From Vogesella sp. LIG4 (GTDB taxonomy: Bacteria > Pseudomonadota > Gammaproteobacteria > Burkholderiales > Chromobacteriaceae): a DNA stretch of 64,000 bases. The notes under the pieces were generated by a model. That model saw only the letters and a program-made list of their open reading frames with translations. It made no database searches and was not told where the DNA came from. Shown here piece after piece: positions 29,810-39,604 of this stretch; position 1 is the first letter of the stretch; the number at the start of each line of letters is the position of its first letter. The position numbers and the translations under genes were made by a program. The DNA lies in NCBI RefSeq assembly GCF_900090205.1, contig NZ_LT607802.1, positions 1,559,215 to 1,623,214 on the forward strand. Reading direction: 5' to 3'.

Positions 29810-31086
29810 GTGGTAAACCGTATCGCCAGGTGCTGCTGTTCGTCATGCTTGGTGTGCTGGCACAGCCGGCAGTGGCTGACGAATGTGATGACGCCCTGGC
29901 GGGCGCCGAGGCGGACTGGCATGCCGGCAGGGTGGCGGAGGTGGCGCGCAAGCTGCACCAGAATGAGCTGGCATGCGCTGCCCATGCGCGCTACAACCTG
30001 GTGCTGGGCGAGGCATTGCTGGCGGCCGGGCGGGCGGCAGATGCCGTGATGCCGCTGGAACGGGCGGTGGCGTTGGCGCCGGAAGAGCAAGGCGGCTGGC
30101 GTGCGCTGGCCCAGGCCTGGCTGCAGCTGGGTGAGGGCGTGCCGTTGCCGCGGCAGGCGCAGGCGGCAGAAGGCGAAAGCTGGGAGCTGGGGCGTACCCT
30201 GCACTGGCAATTTGGCCTGGAGCAGACGCGCGGGCACGACGACAATGCCTCCCAGGCGACGGCGCAGCCTGGTATCCGGGTGCCGGCATTGGGCGATATA
30301 CGCGTGATACTGAGCCCGATGTCGCGCCGGCGTGGTGACAGCTACTGGGCGCATACCCTGAGTGCGGATGGCCAGTGGCTGGCATCGCCCGCCACCGCAC
30401 TGCACCTGGGGCTGGCGGATGCCCGGCGCAACTACGACAACCTGGGTGTGTTCTCGACGGAAGAGCGCAATATCGCCGCCGATGTGCAGCATGACGGCAG
30501 CTATGGCAACTGGCAGTCCGGTATTCAGTACGACAGCCTGCGGCAAGCTGGGATACTGGTGCGCCAGTCGGTGGCCGGTAATGTGGCGTGGCAGCCATCA
30601 CCGACTCTGCTCTTGCGGCCAACCTTCGGGCTGGACCTGGGCGGCTACCGCTACCAGGGGGGCAAGCAGGCGCCTGACGGCTATGTGGAAAAAGGCATGT
30701 CGGTCAGCGGCAGCCTGCCACTGGGGCCGCTGGCCACGGCCTGGTCGCTGCGTTCGGGGCGGGACTTCTCTACCGTGCGGCGGGCCGATGGCGACCGCGA
30801 TTTTCTCGGCCTGCGCTGGTCGGCATCTGGCGCGCTTACCCAGCGAATCGACTGGTTCGGCTGGGTCGAGCGTACCGACAGCCACTATCACGACAGCAAC
30901 CCGGCGTTTCTTGCCGAGCGGCATGATGTACTCAATGGCTTCACCGCCGGGCTGGGCTGCGCCATCTATCGCGGCCTCAGCCTGCGCAGCCAGCTGTCGC
31001 TGTCGCGACAGCATTCCAATATCCCGCTTTACGATTATCAGCGTACCGACATGAGTCTGAGCCTGCGCTATGAGCTGGGGCGTTGA
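29806..31086 (+). CDS. Slam-like TPR plus outer-membrane beta-barrel protein
   Basis: 426 residues. The signal peptide ends ...PAVADE. A TPR-like helical region (~25-120: EADWHAGRVAEVARKLHQNE, RYNLVLGEALLAAGRAADAV) precedes a ~300-residue region of alternating amphipathic strands (e.g. AATALHLGLADARRNYDNLG, SVSGSLPLGPLATAW). The C-terminal segment SLSRQHSNIPLYDYQRTDMSLSL closely recalls the end of Slam/DUF560 surface lipoprotein assembly modifiers. Slam proteins move partner proteins across the outer membrane (type XI secretion); the coupled FecR-domain gene is the obvious client candidate. Slam identity is judged by eye, and the protein is somewhat shorter than typical. Confidence 0.65.
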   Translation: MSGKPYRQVLLFVMLGVLAQPAVADECDDALAGAEADWHAGRVAEVARKLHQNELACAAHARYNLVLGEALLAAGRAADAVMPLERAVALAPEEQGGWRALAQAWLQLGEGVPLPRQAQAAEGESWELGRTLHWQFGLEQTRGHDDNASQATAQPGIRVPALGDIRVILSPMSRRRGDSYWAHTLSADGQWLASPATALHLGLADARRNYDNLGVFSTEERNIAADVQHDGSYGNWQSGIQYDSLRQAGILVRQSVAGNVAWQPSPTLLLRPTFGLDLGGYRYQGGKQAPDGYVEKGMSVSGSLPLGPLATAWSLRSGRDFSTVRRADGDRDFLGLRWSASGALTQRIDWFGWVERTDSHYHDSNPAFLAERHDVLNGFTAGLGCAIYRGLSLRSQLSLSRQHSNIPLYDYQRTDMSLSLRYELGR

Positions 31087-31173
31087 GCGGCGCCGTGTGG
31101 CGGTAGGTTGATACCAGCAGCGGTGTGACTGATACCAGCGGCAACGGTAGTGAGCGGCAGGCCGGCATGGGCA

Positions 31174-31208
31174 AGAAAAAACCCGCAAAGCCTTGTGCCA
31201 TGCGGGTT
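31174..31208 (-). terminator. Terminator downstream of tRNA-Arg
   Basis: Leftward: stem AACCCGCA / TGCGGGTT, 13-nt loop region, then TTTTTTC. It closes the ispB-tRNA transcription unit. Confidence 0.8.
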
Positions 31209-31243
31209 CTGACGGGTGATGCGGATTCAGGTGGGCCTGGAGT

Positions 31244-31318
31244 TGGCGTCCCCAGCAGGAATCGAACCTGCAACTAGCCCTTAGGAGGGGCTTGTTATAT
31301 CCATTTAACTATGGAGAC
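31244..31318 (-). tRNA. tRNA-Arg(CCU)
   Basis: 75 nt including an encoded CCA. Acceptor GTCTCCA pairs with TGGGGAC; the anticodon stem AGCCC/GGGCT encloses loop CTCCTAA (anticodon CCT); the T-arm is GCAGG-TTCGATT-CCTGC. It reads AGG, a codon avoided by genes here but used where the dispersed 10-mer is preceded by AG. Its 5' end is only 12 nt beyond the ispB stop on the same strand, so it is probably processed from an ispB read-through transcript. Confidence 0.97.
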
Positions 31319-31330
31319 CGAACCGGGAAA

Positions 31331-32302
31331 TCAGGCGTTGCGCGCTACCGACAGGGTGGCGATTTCCGCCAGCGCCTGCTTGTATTCGCCTTCCGGCAGC
31401 GGCGCCAGCGCGGCCACTGCGGCAGCGGAGGCCTTTTCGGCCTCGCTGCGGGCGTAATCCAGCGCGCCGCAGGATTGTACCGCAGACAGCACTTCGTCGA
31501 AACGGTCACGGCTGGCGGCTTCCAGCGACTGGCGCACCACGGCGGCGGCATCGGCCGGGCCGTGGCGCATGGTGTAGATCAGCGGCAGGGTGGGTTTGCC
31601 TTCGGCCAGGTCGTCGCCCAGGCTCTTGCCGATGGTGGCGGCGTCGCCGCTGTAGTCCAGTACGTCGTCGATGATCTGGAAGGCGGTGCCCAGGTGCATG
31701 CCGTAGTCGGACAGCGCCTGTTCCTGTTCCGGGGTGGCGTCGGCGACGATGGCGCCCACGCGGGTGGCGGCCTCGAACAGCTTGGCGGTCTTGTACTGGA
31801 TCACCTGCAGATACTGCTGTTCGGTCACGTCCACGTTGCCGATGTTCAAGAGCTGCAGCACCTCGCCTTCGGCGATGATGTTGGTGGCTGTGGCCATTAC
31901 TTCCAGGATGCGCATGCTGCCGCTCTCCACCATCATCTGGAAGGCGCGGGTATAGAGGAAGTCGCCCACCAGCACGCTGGCGGCATTGCCGAACATGGCA
32001 TTGGCGGTTTCGCGGCCGCGGCGCATGTCGGATTCGTCCACCACGTCGTCGTGCAGCAGGGTGGCGGTGTGGATGAACTCGATCATCGCCGCCAGGGTGT
32101 GCAGATGCGGGCCCTGGTAGCCCAGTGCGCGGCCGGCCATCAGCGTCAGCACCGGGCGCAACCGCTTGCCACCGGCGGAAATGATGTACTCGGCCACCTG
32201 GCGGATGAGTACCACGTCGGAATAGAGGCGGGTGCGGATTGCCTGGTCGACAGCTTGCATATCGTCGGCAATCAGGGTGCGGAACAGCGGATTGTTGGAC
32301 AT
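31331..32302 (-). CDS. ispB: Octaprenyl diphosphate synthase
   Basis: Trans-prenyltransferase (323 aa) making the ubiquinone side chain from IPP and FPP. First aspartate-rich motif LLHDDVVDESDMRRG (~residues 82-96) and second FQIIDDVLDYSGD (~208-220) are present, as is GGKRLRPVL near the N-terminus. It is divergent from rplU, the arrangement seen in E. coli, which supports the ispB name. tRNA-Arg follows directly. Confidence 0.95.
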   Translation of the reverse strand: MSNNPLFRTLIADDMQAVDQAIRTRLYSDVVLIRQVAEYIISAGGKRLRPVLTLMAGRALGYQGPHLHTLAAMIEFIHTATLLHDDVVDESDMRRGRETANAMFGNAASVLVGDFLYTRAFQMMVESGSMRILEVMATATNIIAEGEVLQLLNIGNVDVTEQQYLQVIQYKTAKLFEAATRVGAIVADATPEQEQALSDYGMHLGTAFQIIDDVLDYSGDAATIGKSLGDDLAEGKPTLPLIYTMRHGPADAAAVVRQSLEAASRDRFDEVLSAVQSCGALDYARSEAEKASAAAVAALAPLPEGEYKQALAEIATLSVARNA

Positions 32303-32415
32303 CGCGGCCGGTTTCTTCGCTATAGGGTTGGGCTGGAAAATCGCGCGATGTTAGCAGAATAGCGGCCATTTCCGCCACGGTTGGCCGCATGCGCGGGGCG
32401 TGTTCCGGTAAAAAG

Positions 32416-32444
32416 TTGACGGCATTCAGTGACTTGCGTATAGT
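32416..32444 (+). promoter_or_regulatory. sigma-70 promoter of rplU-rpmA
   Basis: TTGACG (32416-32421), 17-nt spacer, TATAGT (32439-32444): the best promoter match in the window. It gives a leader of ~50 nt before rplU. Confidence 0.8.
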
Positions 32445-32450
32445 CGCGTG

Positions 32451-32476
32451 TTCCTTGCGCACCTGGCGCACAGGAA
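32451..32476 (+). promoter_or_regulatory. rplU leader hairpin
   Basis: TTCCTTGCGC pairs with GCGCACAGGAA around ACCTG, right at the expected transcript start and upstream of the TAGGAG ribosome site. Ribosomal-protein leaders often carry such autoregulatory stems; no known Rfam leader was recognised. Confidence 0.45.
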
Positions 32477-32498
32477 AGAACATTTAGGAGCTATACGA

Positions 32499-32810
32499 AT
32501 GTATGCGGTCGTAAAAACTGGCGGCAAACAGTACAAAGTTGCCGTTGGCGAAAAACTCAAAGTAGAACAGATACCTGCAGACATCGACAGCCAAATCGTA
32601 CTGGAAGAAGTGCTGATGGTTGTAGACGGTGATCAGGTTTCCGTAGGTGCCCCGCTGGTATCCGGCGCTAAAGTGCAGGCTACCGTAGTTGCCCACGGTC
32701 GTGGCGATAAGGTACGTATCTTCAAGATGCGTCGCCGTAAGCACTACCAGAAGCACCAAGGTCACCGTCAGAACTACACCGAAATCCGCATCGACGCGAT
32801 TTCCAAGTAA
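32499..32810 (+). CDS. rplU: 50S ribosomal protein L21
   Basis: 103 residues starting [24 protein letters not shown], the universal L21 N-terminus; [24 protein letters not shown] is the rRNA-binding end. ATG 32499 follows TAGGAG. It heads the rplU-rpmA-obgE block and lacks the dispersed 10-mer. Confidence 0.98.
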   Translation: MYAVVKTGGKQYKVAVGEKLKVEQIPADIDSQIVLEEVLMVVDGDQVSVGAPLVSGAKVQATVVAHGRGDKVRIFKMRRRKHYQKHQGHRQNYTEIRIDAISK

Positions 32811-32822
32811 GGATAAACAGAC

Positions 32823-33098
32823 ATGGCACACAAGAAAGCAGGCGGTAGCTCCCGCAACGGCCGTGATTCCGAAGCCAAACGCCTGGGCGTGAAAGCCTAC
32901 GGCGGCGAGCTGATTCCGGCAGGTTCCATCATCGTTCGTCAGCGCGGCACCAAGTTCCACGCTGGTGAGAACGTTGGCATGGGCAAAGATCACACCCTGT
33001 TCGCCAAGGTAGATGGCTACGTTGCATTCGCTGTTAAAGGCGCATTCAACCGCAAGACCGTTACCGTGGTACCGTACACCGGTGTAGACGCTGAGTAA
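32823..33098 (+). CDS. rpmA: 50S ribosomal protein L27
   Basis: 91 residues, [20 protein letters not shown]..., the canonical L27 N-terminus whose first residues reach the peptidyl-transferase centre; [10 protein letters not shown] is also diagnostic. It follows rplU by 12 nt and precedes a strong terminator. Confidence 0.98.
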   Translation: MAHKKAGGSSRNGRDSEAKRLGVKAYGGELIPAGSIIVRQRGTKFHAGENVGMGKDHTLFAKVDGYVAFAVKGAFNRKTVTVVPYTGVDAE

Positions 33099-33113
33099 TC
33101 TCGCGTTCTAGTC

Positions 33114-33145
33114 AAAAAGCCCTATCCTGCGATAGGGCTTTTTTG
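33114..33145 (+). terminator. Terminator after rpmA
   Basis: AAAAAGCCCTATC / GATAGGGCTTTTTT: perfect stem with 3-nt loop and six Ts. It separates the ribosomal genes from obgE, which must have its own promoter in 33146-33256 or rely on read-through. Confidence 0.9.
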
Positions 33146-33250
33146 TTTCCCCGCAAAACACGCGAGGCGTGAGGCGCAAGCGGCTGCGGCCAGGCTGCAG
33201 CATCGGCGCGATGGCGGCTGTTTGCGCCTGACTCCTCGAACTGGAGATAG

Positions 33251-34435
<1,185 letters not shown>

Positions 34436-34510
34436 CACCCCAGCCGCCGCGTGCGGCCAACCCTGCCGCGTGTGGCCATGTCATTGACTAGCCAGCGCTG
34501 CAAACCAGAC

Positions 34511-34545
34511 AATCCGGTCTTTGCAGACCGGATTGTTTGCTTTTG
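34511..34545 (+). terminator. Terminator after obgE, overlapping the next gene's start
   Basis: Stem AATCCGGTCT / AGACCGGATT, 4-nt loop TTGC, then GTTTGCTTTT. The T-tract contains the candidate TTG start codons (34537, 34543) of the SMC operon, so the hairpin occupies the place of a ribosome site. A dispersed 10-mer (34452) lies between obgE and this stem. Confidence 0.7.
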
Positions 34546-35817
34546 AACTCCCTAGCCGAATTCTTCCGCCCCGACATCGCGCCGGACACGCTGCCGCAGC
34601 TGAACAAGCTGACGGCGGCCTGGCCGTACCTGGCGGTGTTCGTCACCCTGTTCCGCGGTGGCGAGGAGGAGGTGCTGATGCGCCTCCTGGTGCTGCGCGA
34701 GCTGGGCGGCCGCGCCGATGCGCCGTACTGGACGCCGCAGGAAATCGCGCAGCGTTTCGCCTACCTCAACGACACCAAGCTGAACACCATCCTCGGCCGC
34801 CTGCGCGAGGGCGATCTGCTGGTCTACGACAGCGACAGCGGCCGCTACGCCCTGAGCGAAGGCGCCCGCGTGGCGCTGTCGGCACTGGCCACGCTGCTGG
34901 ATTTCGCCGGCGACGACGTAGAGCTGGGCTACCTCACCAGCCAGGTGGCCGCCGGCCAGGCGGTGGGGCAGGTGTCGGAGGAGGCGATGCAGCACCTGCT
35001 GGCGCGCCTCACCGAGCTGCACGACGAATTCGCCGACGCGCTGGAATCGCAATCGGAATTCCGCATCCGCGCCGCGCAGCACCGGCTGGAATCGGTGTGG
35101 CGCTGGGTGCAGAAATCCACCGACGTGGTGCGCAGCCTCACCCAGGACGAGAGCCTGACGCTGACCACGCTTACCCAGGCGCAGGCCATTGCGCTGGCGC
35201 AGAGCCGCATGCTGGCGCTGGCCGGCACCTTTGAGCGCCGGCTGGCACAGTTGGCCGCACAGCGCGTGCACCTGGGCAACTCCGGCCTTACCTCCACCGA
35301 CATCGCCGACTTCCTGCGCCGCCAGGGCAGTGCCTGGCTGGCCAGCCAGGCCAGCGGGCCGCTGGCGCTGGGGGTGGAGCCGGCCTTCCTGTCCACGCCG
35401 GAGCTGGGCGATGTGGCCGAGTTCGAGCTCTTGGGCCGCGAGCGTGCCCGCGCCGAGGACAGCACCCTGCCGCAGGCAGCCAGTGCCGAGGCCGCCGATG
35501 CGCCGGAAGTGGAGCGCCTCTTGGAAGCGGAAACGCTGTACGACAGCCTGCTGGAAATGGGGCTGCAGCTGGGGCCGGACAACGACGGCTTCCATATCTC
35601 CAGCGCGGTACTGGCCGACAGCTACAACGAAACCGCCTACCGCCTGTCGCTGCTGTCGCTGCTGGGCGACCCGGAAACCAGCAATGACGCCAGCGTGGTT
35701 GCCGCGCTGGCTCGGCTGCCCTACCAGCTGGCGGGCGGCGACGACATTCTTCATCTCGATCACCCGGAAGTCGCCACCCTGTCGGATGCGCGGCTTCTGG
35801 CCAACAAGGCCGGATAA
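34543..35817 (+). CDS. Kleisin-like subunit of an SMC complex (probable, MksF/JetA-like position)
   Basis: A 424-residue soluble protein, first of three overlapping genes ending in an SMC ATPase. Residues ~43-120 form a winged-helix-like domain (TPQEIAQRFAYLNDTKLNTILGRLREGDLLVYD); a long helical middle and an acidic, Ala/Glu-rich C-terminus follow. By position and fold it corresponds to the kleisin (MukF/MksF/JetA); direct similarity to those families is not evident by eye. No ATG start is available near the conserved N-terminus; TTG 34543 (NSLAEFFRPD) is the best choice, with TTG 34537 as alternative and ATG 34678 inside the fold. Stop overlaps the next ATG (TAATG). Confidence 0.6.
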   Translation: MNSLAEFFRPDIAPDTLPQLNKLTAAWPYLAVFVTLFRGGEEEVLMRLLVLRELGGRADAPYWTPQEIAQRFAYLNDTKLNTILGRLREGDLLVYDSDSGRYALSEGARVALSALATLLDFAGDDVELGYLTSQVAAGQAVGQVSEEAMQHLLARLTELHDEFADALESQSEFRIRAAQHRLESVWRWVQKSTDVVRSLTQDESLTLTTLTQAQAIALAQSRMLALAGTFERRLAQLAAQRVHLGNSGLTSTDIADFLRRQGSAWLASQASGPLALGVEPAFLSTPELGDVAEFELLGRERARAEDSTLPQAASAEAADAPEVERLLEAETLYDSLLEMGLQLGPDNDGFHISSAVLADSYNETAYRLSLLSLLGDPETSNDASVVAALARLPYQLAGGDDILHLDHPEVATLSDARLLANKAG

Positions 35818-36551
35818 TGGACCAAGCCGTAGCCACACTTACCGCGCGCCTGCTGGCGCACCGCGTGCTGCCGCGCACCGACCCGCTGGCGCGCCGCGCA
35901 CTGCTGGATGAAAACTTCCGCCACGACCTGGATCAGCAGCTGGCCGCCGTCGGCCTGCAGCTGCTGGAGAACCCCTACGCCGAACACATCGCCGTGGCCC
36001 TGCTGCCGGCAATGACCGAGCCGGTATTCGGCAGCGGCGAAGCCTGGCTCAACAACAACCTCGGCCTGCCGCGCGATGGCGTGGCGCTGCTGGTGATCGT
36101 GTGGGCGCTGATCATCCTGCCCAAGCGCGAGCGGCAGCTGGCGCGGGTGGAAGCCGGGCGCGAGAACCAGAGCGATATGTTCGGCGAGCAGAAACCGCTG
36201 CCCACCGGCGACAGCGTGTCGGTGGGCATCTCCGAGGACGCGCTGTACGCCGACTTCGGCAAACAGCTGGGCGGGCGTACCCGCTTCAACGCCAACCTGG
36301 GCCGGCTGGTGAACCTGGGCTTTCTGCAGCGGCGCAACCGCTGGCTGGTGGAAGGCCCGATGCTGGACCTGATGATCGACTACAGCGCGCTTGCACCGCG
36401 CATCATCGAAGGTGCGCTGGCCGAGGTGCTGGGCCGCCGCAGCCAGCTGTCGCAGGTGCTGGATGCGGCAACGTTGGCCGCAGCCGATGCCGCCGAAGCC
36501 GCGCCGCAAGCCGAAGCAAATACCGAGCAACACACCGGAGAGGACGCCTGA
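35817..36551 (+). CDS. KITE-like subunit of an SMC complex (probable, MksE/JetB-like position)
   Basis: A 244-residue protein. It has tandem winged-helix character: helices ~1-70, then VALLVIVWALIILPKR, and a second unit ADFGKQLGGRTRFNANLGRLVNLGFLQRRNRWLVEGPM (~145-182), the typical helix-helix-wing of KITE proteins. The C-terminal ~45 residues are Ala/Glu-rich and disordered, and include a dispersed 10-mer (36473). It overlaps both neighbours (TAATG before, TGATG after). In Muk/Mks/Wadjet complexes the KITE subunit bridges the kleisin. Confidence 0.6.
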   Translation: MDQAVATLTARLLAHRVLPRTDPLARRALLDENFRHDLDQQLAAVGLQLLENPYAEHIAVALLPAMTEPVFGSGEAWLNNNLGLPRDGVALLVIVWALIILPKRERQLARVEAGRENQSDMFGEQKPLPTGDSVSVGISEDALYADFGKQLGGRTRFNANLGRLVNLGFLQRRNRWLVEGPMLDLMIDYSALAPRIIEGALAEVLGRRSQLSQVLDAATLAAADAAEAAPQAEANTEQHTGEDA

Positions 36552-39358
36552 TGTTCCAGATGCAATCTATCGAAATGGTGCACTGGGACTTCTGGCAGCG
36601 CCTGTCCGTGCCGCTGGACGCGCAGATCGTCACCATCATCGGCCCCAACGGCTCCGGCAAGACCACGCTCTTGGATGCGCTGCGCACCCTGCTGGCCATC
36701 AAGTGCTCCGGCAAGCGCGACTACAAGCGCTACGTGCGCAACAACCGCGAACCCTTCGCCTACCTGCGTGGCGTGGTGGACAACCCGCGCCGCCTGTCCG
36801 GGCTGTATCCCACGCCATTCTTCCCGCTCACCAGCGAGCAGGTCACCCTGCTGTGCCGCATCAAGAAGCAGGGCGGAGACTGGGTGCGTCATTACGCCAT
36901 TGCAGAAGGCGACGTGGCGCTGGACGTGGCGCTGGCCGACGAGGCGCTGCAGTGGCTGGGGGTGAACGAATACAAGCGCCGGCTGGAAGCCGCCGGCCTG
37001 ACCGCGGCGGTGGGCGAGGTGCTGGCGCTGGAGCAGGGCGATACCGACAAGCTCACCGAATACAGCCCGCGCCAGCTGCTGGATCTGGTGTTCCAGGTCT
37101 TTGGCGACAAGGACGTGCTGGCTAACTACCAGCGCGCCCGCGATGAACAGAAGGCCGCCGAGGCCGAACTGGCGGCACTGGTGCGCCAGCAGGAGGCGCT
37201 GGATACCCGCGTCGAGGCGATGAAGAGCCGTGCCGGCCGCTACCTGGAATGGCAGGGCATTCAGAAGCGCGCCGCGCGGCTGCGCGACGAGGCGCTGCCG
37301 GTGCTGGGTCTGCTGGATGGCCGCGTCGGCGTGGGCAAGGGCTGGCAGGACTACCGCCGCGCGCAGCACGGCTTCCACGACATGCTGCGCCAGCGCCGCG
37401 ACACGCTGGCGCTGGTGACCACGCTGCGCGATGCCGAGAGCGCCGCTCAGGCGGCGCGCGATGCCGCCGAGACGGTGCGCGTCGAGGCGCAGACCGCCTT
37501 CATGCAGGCGCGCGACGCCGAGCGCGACGTGGCCAGCCAGCTCAAGGAGCGCGACCGCCTGCAGGCGCTGTCCAGCCGCGAGTACGGCGAGGACGCCATG
37601 GCGCTGTCGCACAAGCTGGCCGGCCTGCGCGACAACATCGACAAGCTCAAGGACGAGCTGAAGGCGCACAAGCTGCAGCGCGACGGCCTGATGGGCGAGC
37701 TGTCGGCGCTGGAAGGCGGCAAGCCGCGCGCACCGGAAGACGTGCGTGCTTTCCGCGCCGAGCTGGACGATGCCGGCATCGGCCACACCATGCTGGCCGA
37801 CATCGTGGAAGTTACCGACAGCCGCTGGCAGGGCGCGGTGGAGGCGCTGCTCAAGCCCTACCGCCAGGTGGTGCTGCTGGACAACCCCGCTGACCGCCGC
37901 GCTGCCTGGCAGCTGGGCGAGAAGCTGCGCTACCGCCACTTCGTGGTGCCGGACACCGCCGCCGCGCCGCGTGCGCGCAGCGGCAGCCTGCTGGAAGTGG
38001 TGCGCTTTGCGGCCAACGCGCCGGAGTGGCTGCACTCGCAGCTCAACCGCGTCAGCCGCGTGGCGGACGTGAAGGAAGGCGCGCAGCAGGACGGCGACTG
38101 GATCACCCCGGAAGGCTACTTCCGCGAACGCCGCGGCGCGCGCCACATCGGCGTGCCGGCCTACGATTACGCCTTTGGCGAAGCCGCACGCCAGGCGCGG
38201 CTCTTGGGCCTGCGCGACGAACTGAAGTCGCTGAACGTGCGCGTGCTGCGCGACGAGGAACAACTGGTGGCCGCCAGCCGCGAGGCGGCACAGCTGGCCG
38301 ACTACCTGTCGGGCATGGATGCCATCCGCCTGCTGGACAGCCGCGCCGAGGAATTCGCCGCGCTGGCGGCGCAGGCCGAATCGCTGAAACAGGCGGTGGC
38401 CGAGGCCGGTGAAAGGTTGGCCGCAAGCCAGGCCGAGTGCGACGCCGCCGAGCAGCGCTTCAGCGATGCCCGCCTGGCGCACGACCGCGTCTGCCAGCGC
38501 GAGCAGGACGGCATGAACAAGCTGGCCGCCGCGCGCAGCGAAGTGGAGCAGGCGCGCCGCAGCCTGCGCCGCGGCATGGCCGAGCTGCGCGAATGCCGTG
38601 CCCACCTGCCGGCCGCCGCGCAGGACGATGCCTACGTGGCGCAGCTGGCCGACGAGTTCGAATCCGCCGCCGACGTGCGCCACGAGATCCACTACCTGGA
38701 AGAAAAACTCGCCAGCGGCGATTGGGAAACCGACGACGCCGTGCTGCAGCTGAAGGACAAGCTGCAGGAAGACCTGGCCAGCCTTACCCGAGACTGCCAG
38801 CGCCGCCAGGCCGAAGTGGAGCGCGCAGCGGCGCTGACCCACGACGCGCGCGACGCCTATATCGGCAAGCTGCGCGCCACCGTGCGCGCCTATGCGGCCA
38901 ACGTCAAACGCCTGGGCGAGCTGGCCGGCATCGGCGTGGAAGTGGAGCTGCCACAGCTGTCCAACGACGACACCGTGCTGGCGCAGGCCGGGCTGGTGCT
39001 GAAGTTCAACTTCGACCAGAAGGGCCTGATGGGCATGAACGACGGCGAGGCCTCCGGCGGCCAGCAGGTGATGAAGTCGCTGATCCTCTTGATCGGCCTG
39101 ATGATGGACGAGGCCAACCCGTCCGGCTTCGTGTTCATCGACGAGCCGTTCGCGCATCTGGACATCTTCAACATCGACCGCGTGGCCGGCTTCCTCAAGG
39201 CCACCGAGGCGCAGTACCTGATCACCACGCCCAACACCCACAACATCAACATCTTCGCGCCGTCCGGCCTTACCCTGGCCACGCGCAAGAAACGGCCGGG
39301 CGAGGTATGGGCGCCGCCCATCCTGCAGACCCGCCGCCGGGTGGAGGCTGCGTCGTAA
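36551..39358 (+). CDS. SMC-family ATPase of a condensin-like complex
   Basis: 935 residues, shorter than canonical SMC (~1150-1200). Walker [18 protein letters not shown] (~28-44), coiled coil to ~400, a globular hinge-like domain (~405-545: IGHTMLADIVEV, VVLLDNPADRRAAWQLGEK), returning coiled coil to ~780, then signature EASGGQQVMKSL (~830, Ala-Ser instead of the usual Leu-Ser), Walker B FVFIDEPFAHLD (~858) and a switch region TTPNTHNINIF. Other members of this fold extrude DNA loops for chromosome organisation or plasmid restriction. No JetD-type nuclease gene follows. Three dispersed 10-mers (38008, 38416, 38893) lie inside. Confidence 0.85.
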   Translation: MFQMQSIEMVHWDFWQRLSVPLDAQIVTIIGPNGSGKTTLLDALRTLLAIKCSGKRDYKRYVRNNREPFAYLRGVVDNPRRLSGLYPTPFFPLTSEQVTLLCRIKKQGGDWVRHYAIAEGDVALDVALADEALQWLGVNEYKRRLEAAGLTAAVGEVLALEQGDTDKLTEYSPRQLLDLVFQVFGDKDVLANYQRARDEQKAAEAELAALVRQQEALDTRVEAMKSRAGRYLEWQGIQKRAARLRDEALPVLGLLDGRVGVGKGWQDYRRAQHGFHDMLRQRRDTLALVTTLRDAESAAQAARDAAETVRVEAQTAFMQARDAERDVASQLKERDRLQALSSREYGEDAMALSHKLAGLRDNIDKLKDELKAHKLQRDGLMGELSALEGGKPRAPEDVRAFRAELDDAGIGHTMLADIVEVTDSRWQGAVEALLKPYRQVVLLDNPADRRAAWQLGEKLRYRHFVVPDTAAAPRARSGSLLEVVRFAANAPEWLHSQLNRVSRVADVKEGAQQDGDWITPEGYFRERRGARHIGVPAYDYAFGEAARQARLLGLRDELKSLNVRVLRDEEQLVAASREAAQLADYLSGMDAIRLLDSRAEEFAALAAQAESLKQAVAEAGERLAASQAECDAAEQRFSDARLAHDRVCQREQDGMNKLAAARSEVEQARRSLRRGMAELRECRAHLPAAAQDDAYVAQLADEFESAADVRHEIHYLEEKLASGDWETDDAVLQLKDKLQEDLASLTRDCQRRQAEVERAAALTHDARDAYIGKLRATVRAYAANVKRLGELAGIGVEVELPQLSNDDTVLAQAGLVLKFNFDQKGLMGMNDGEASGGQQVMKSLILLIGLMMDEANPSGFVFIDEPFAHLDIFNIDRVAGFLKATEAQYLITTPNTHNINIFAPSGLTLATRKKRPGEVWAPPILQTRRRVEAAS

Positions 39359-39382
39359 GCCGCCTGCCGTCGCCGCTCAAGG

Positions 39383-39416
39383 GCCGCTCACCGTCACCGG
39401 TGGGTGGCTTTTTCTT
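39383..39416 (+). terminator. Terminator after the SMC operon
   Basis: Stem GCCGCTCACC / GGTGGGTGGC with two G-T pairs and a 4-nt loop, then TTTTTC. It starts ~25 nt after the stop. Confidence 0.7.
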
Positions 39417-39604
39417 TGGCCGCCCGCTGCCAGGGTGGCGGTCTTCCTGTGGCTGCGTGTACTACGGCTGGCAGCACTTATCTTGATATTATTTGATTTA
39501 ATGCATTTGTCTTTGCGTAGTGGGTATGCCATTATCACGACCCAATTATGAAGAATGGCTAACAGGTGCCGTGCCTGGGCCGCTTGTTTACAAGGGCGAA
39601 ATCC

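Noticed and set aside
36380..39241. 953-codon open frame antisense to the SMC gene
   Set aside because: The sense frame has a complete SMC with Walker A, signature and Walker B; long antisense frames are expected in GC-rich DNA, and the antisense protein is Gln/His/Gly-rich without domains.
34543..39358. Complete Wadjet (JetABCD) defence system
   Set aside because: No JetD-type nuclease gene follows, the first two proteins do not show obvious DUF3375/DUF4194 patterns, and the hinge looks like canonical SMC.
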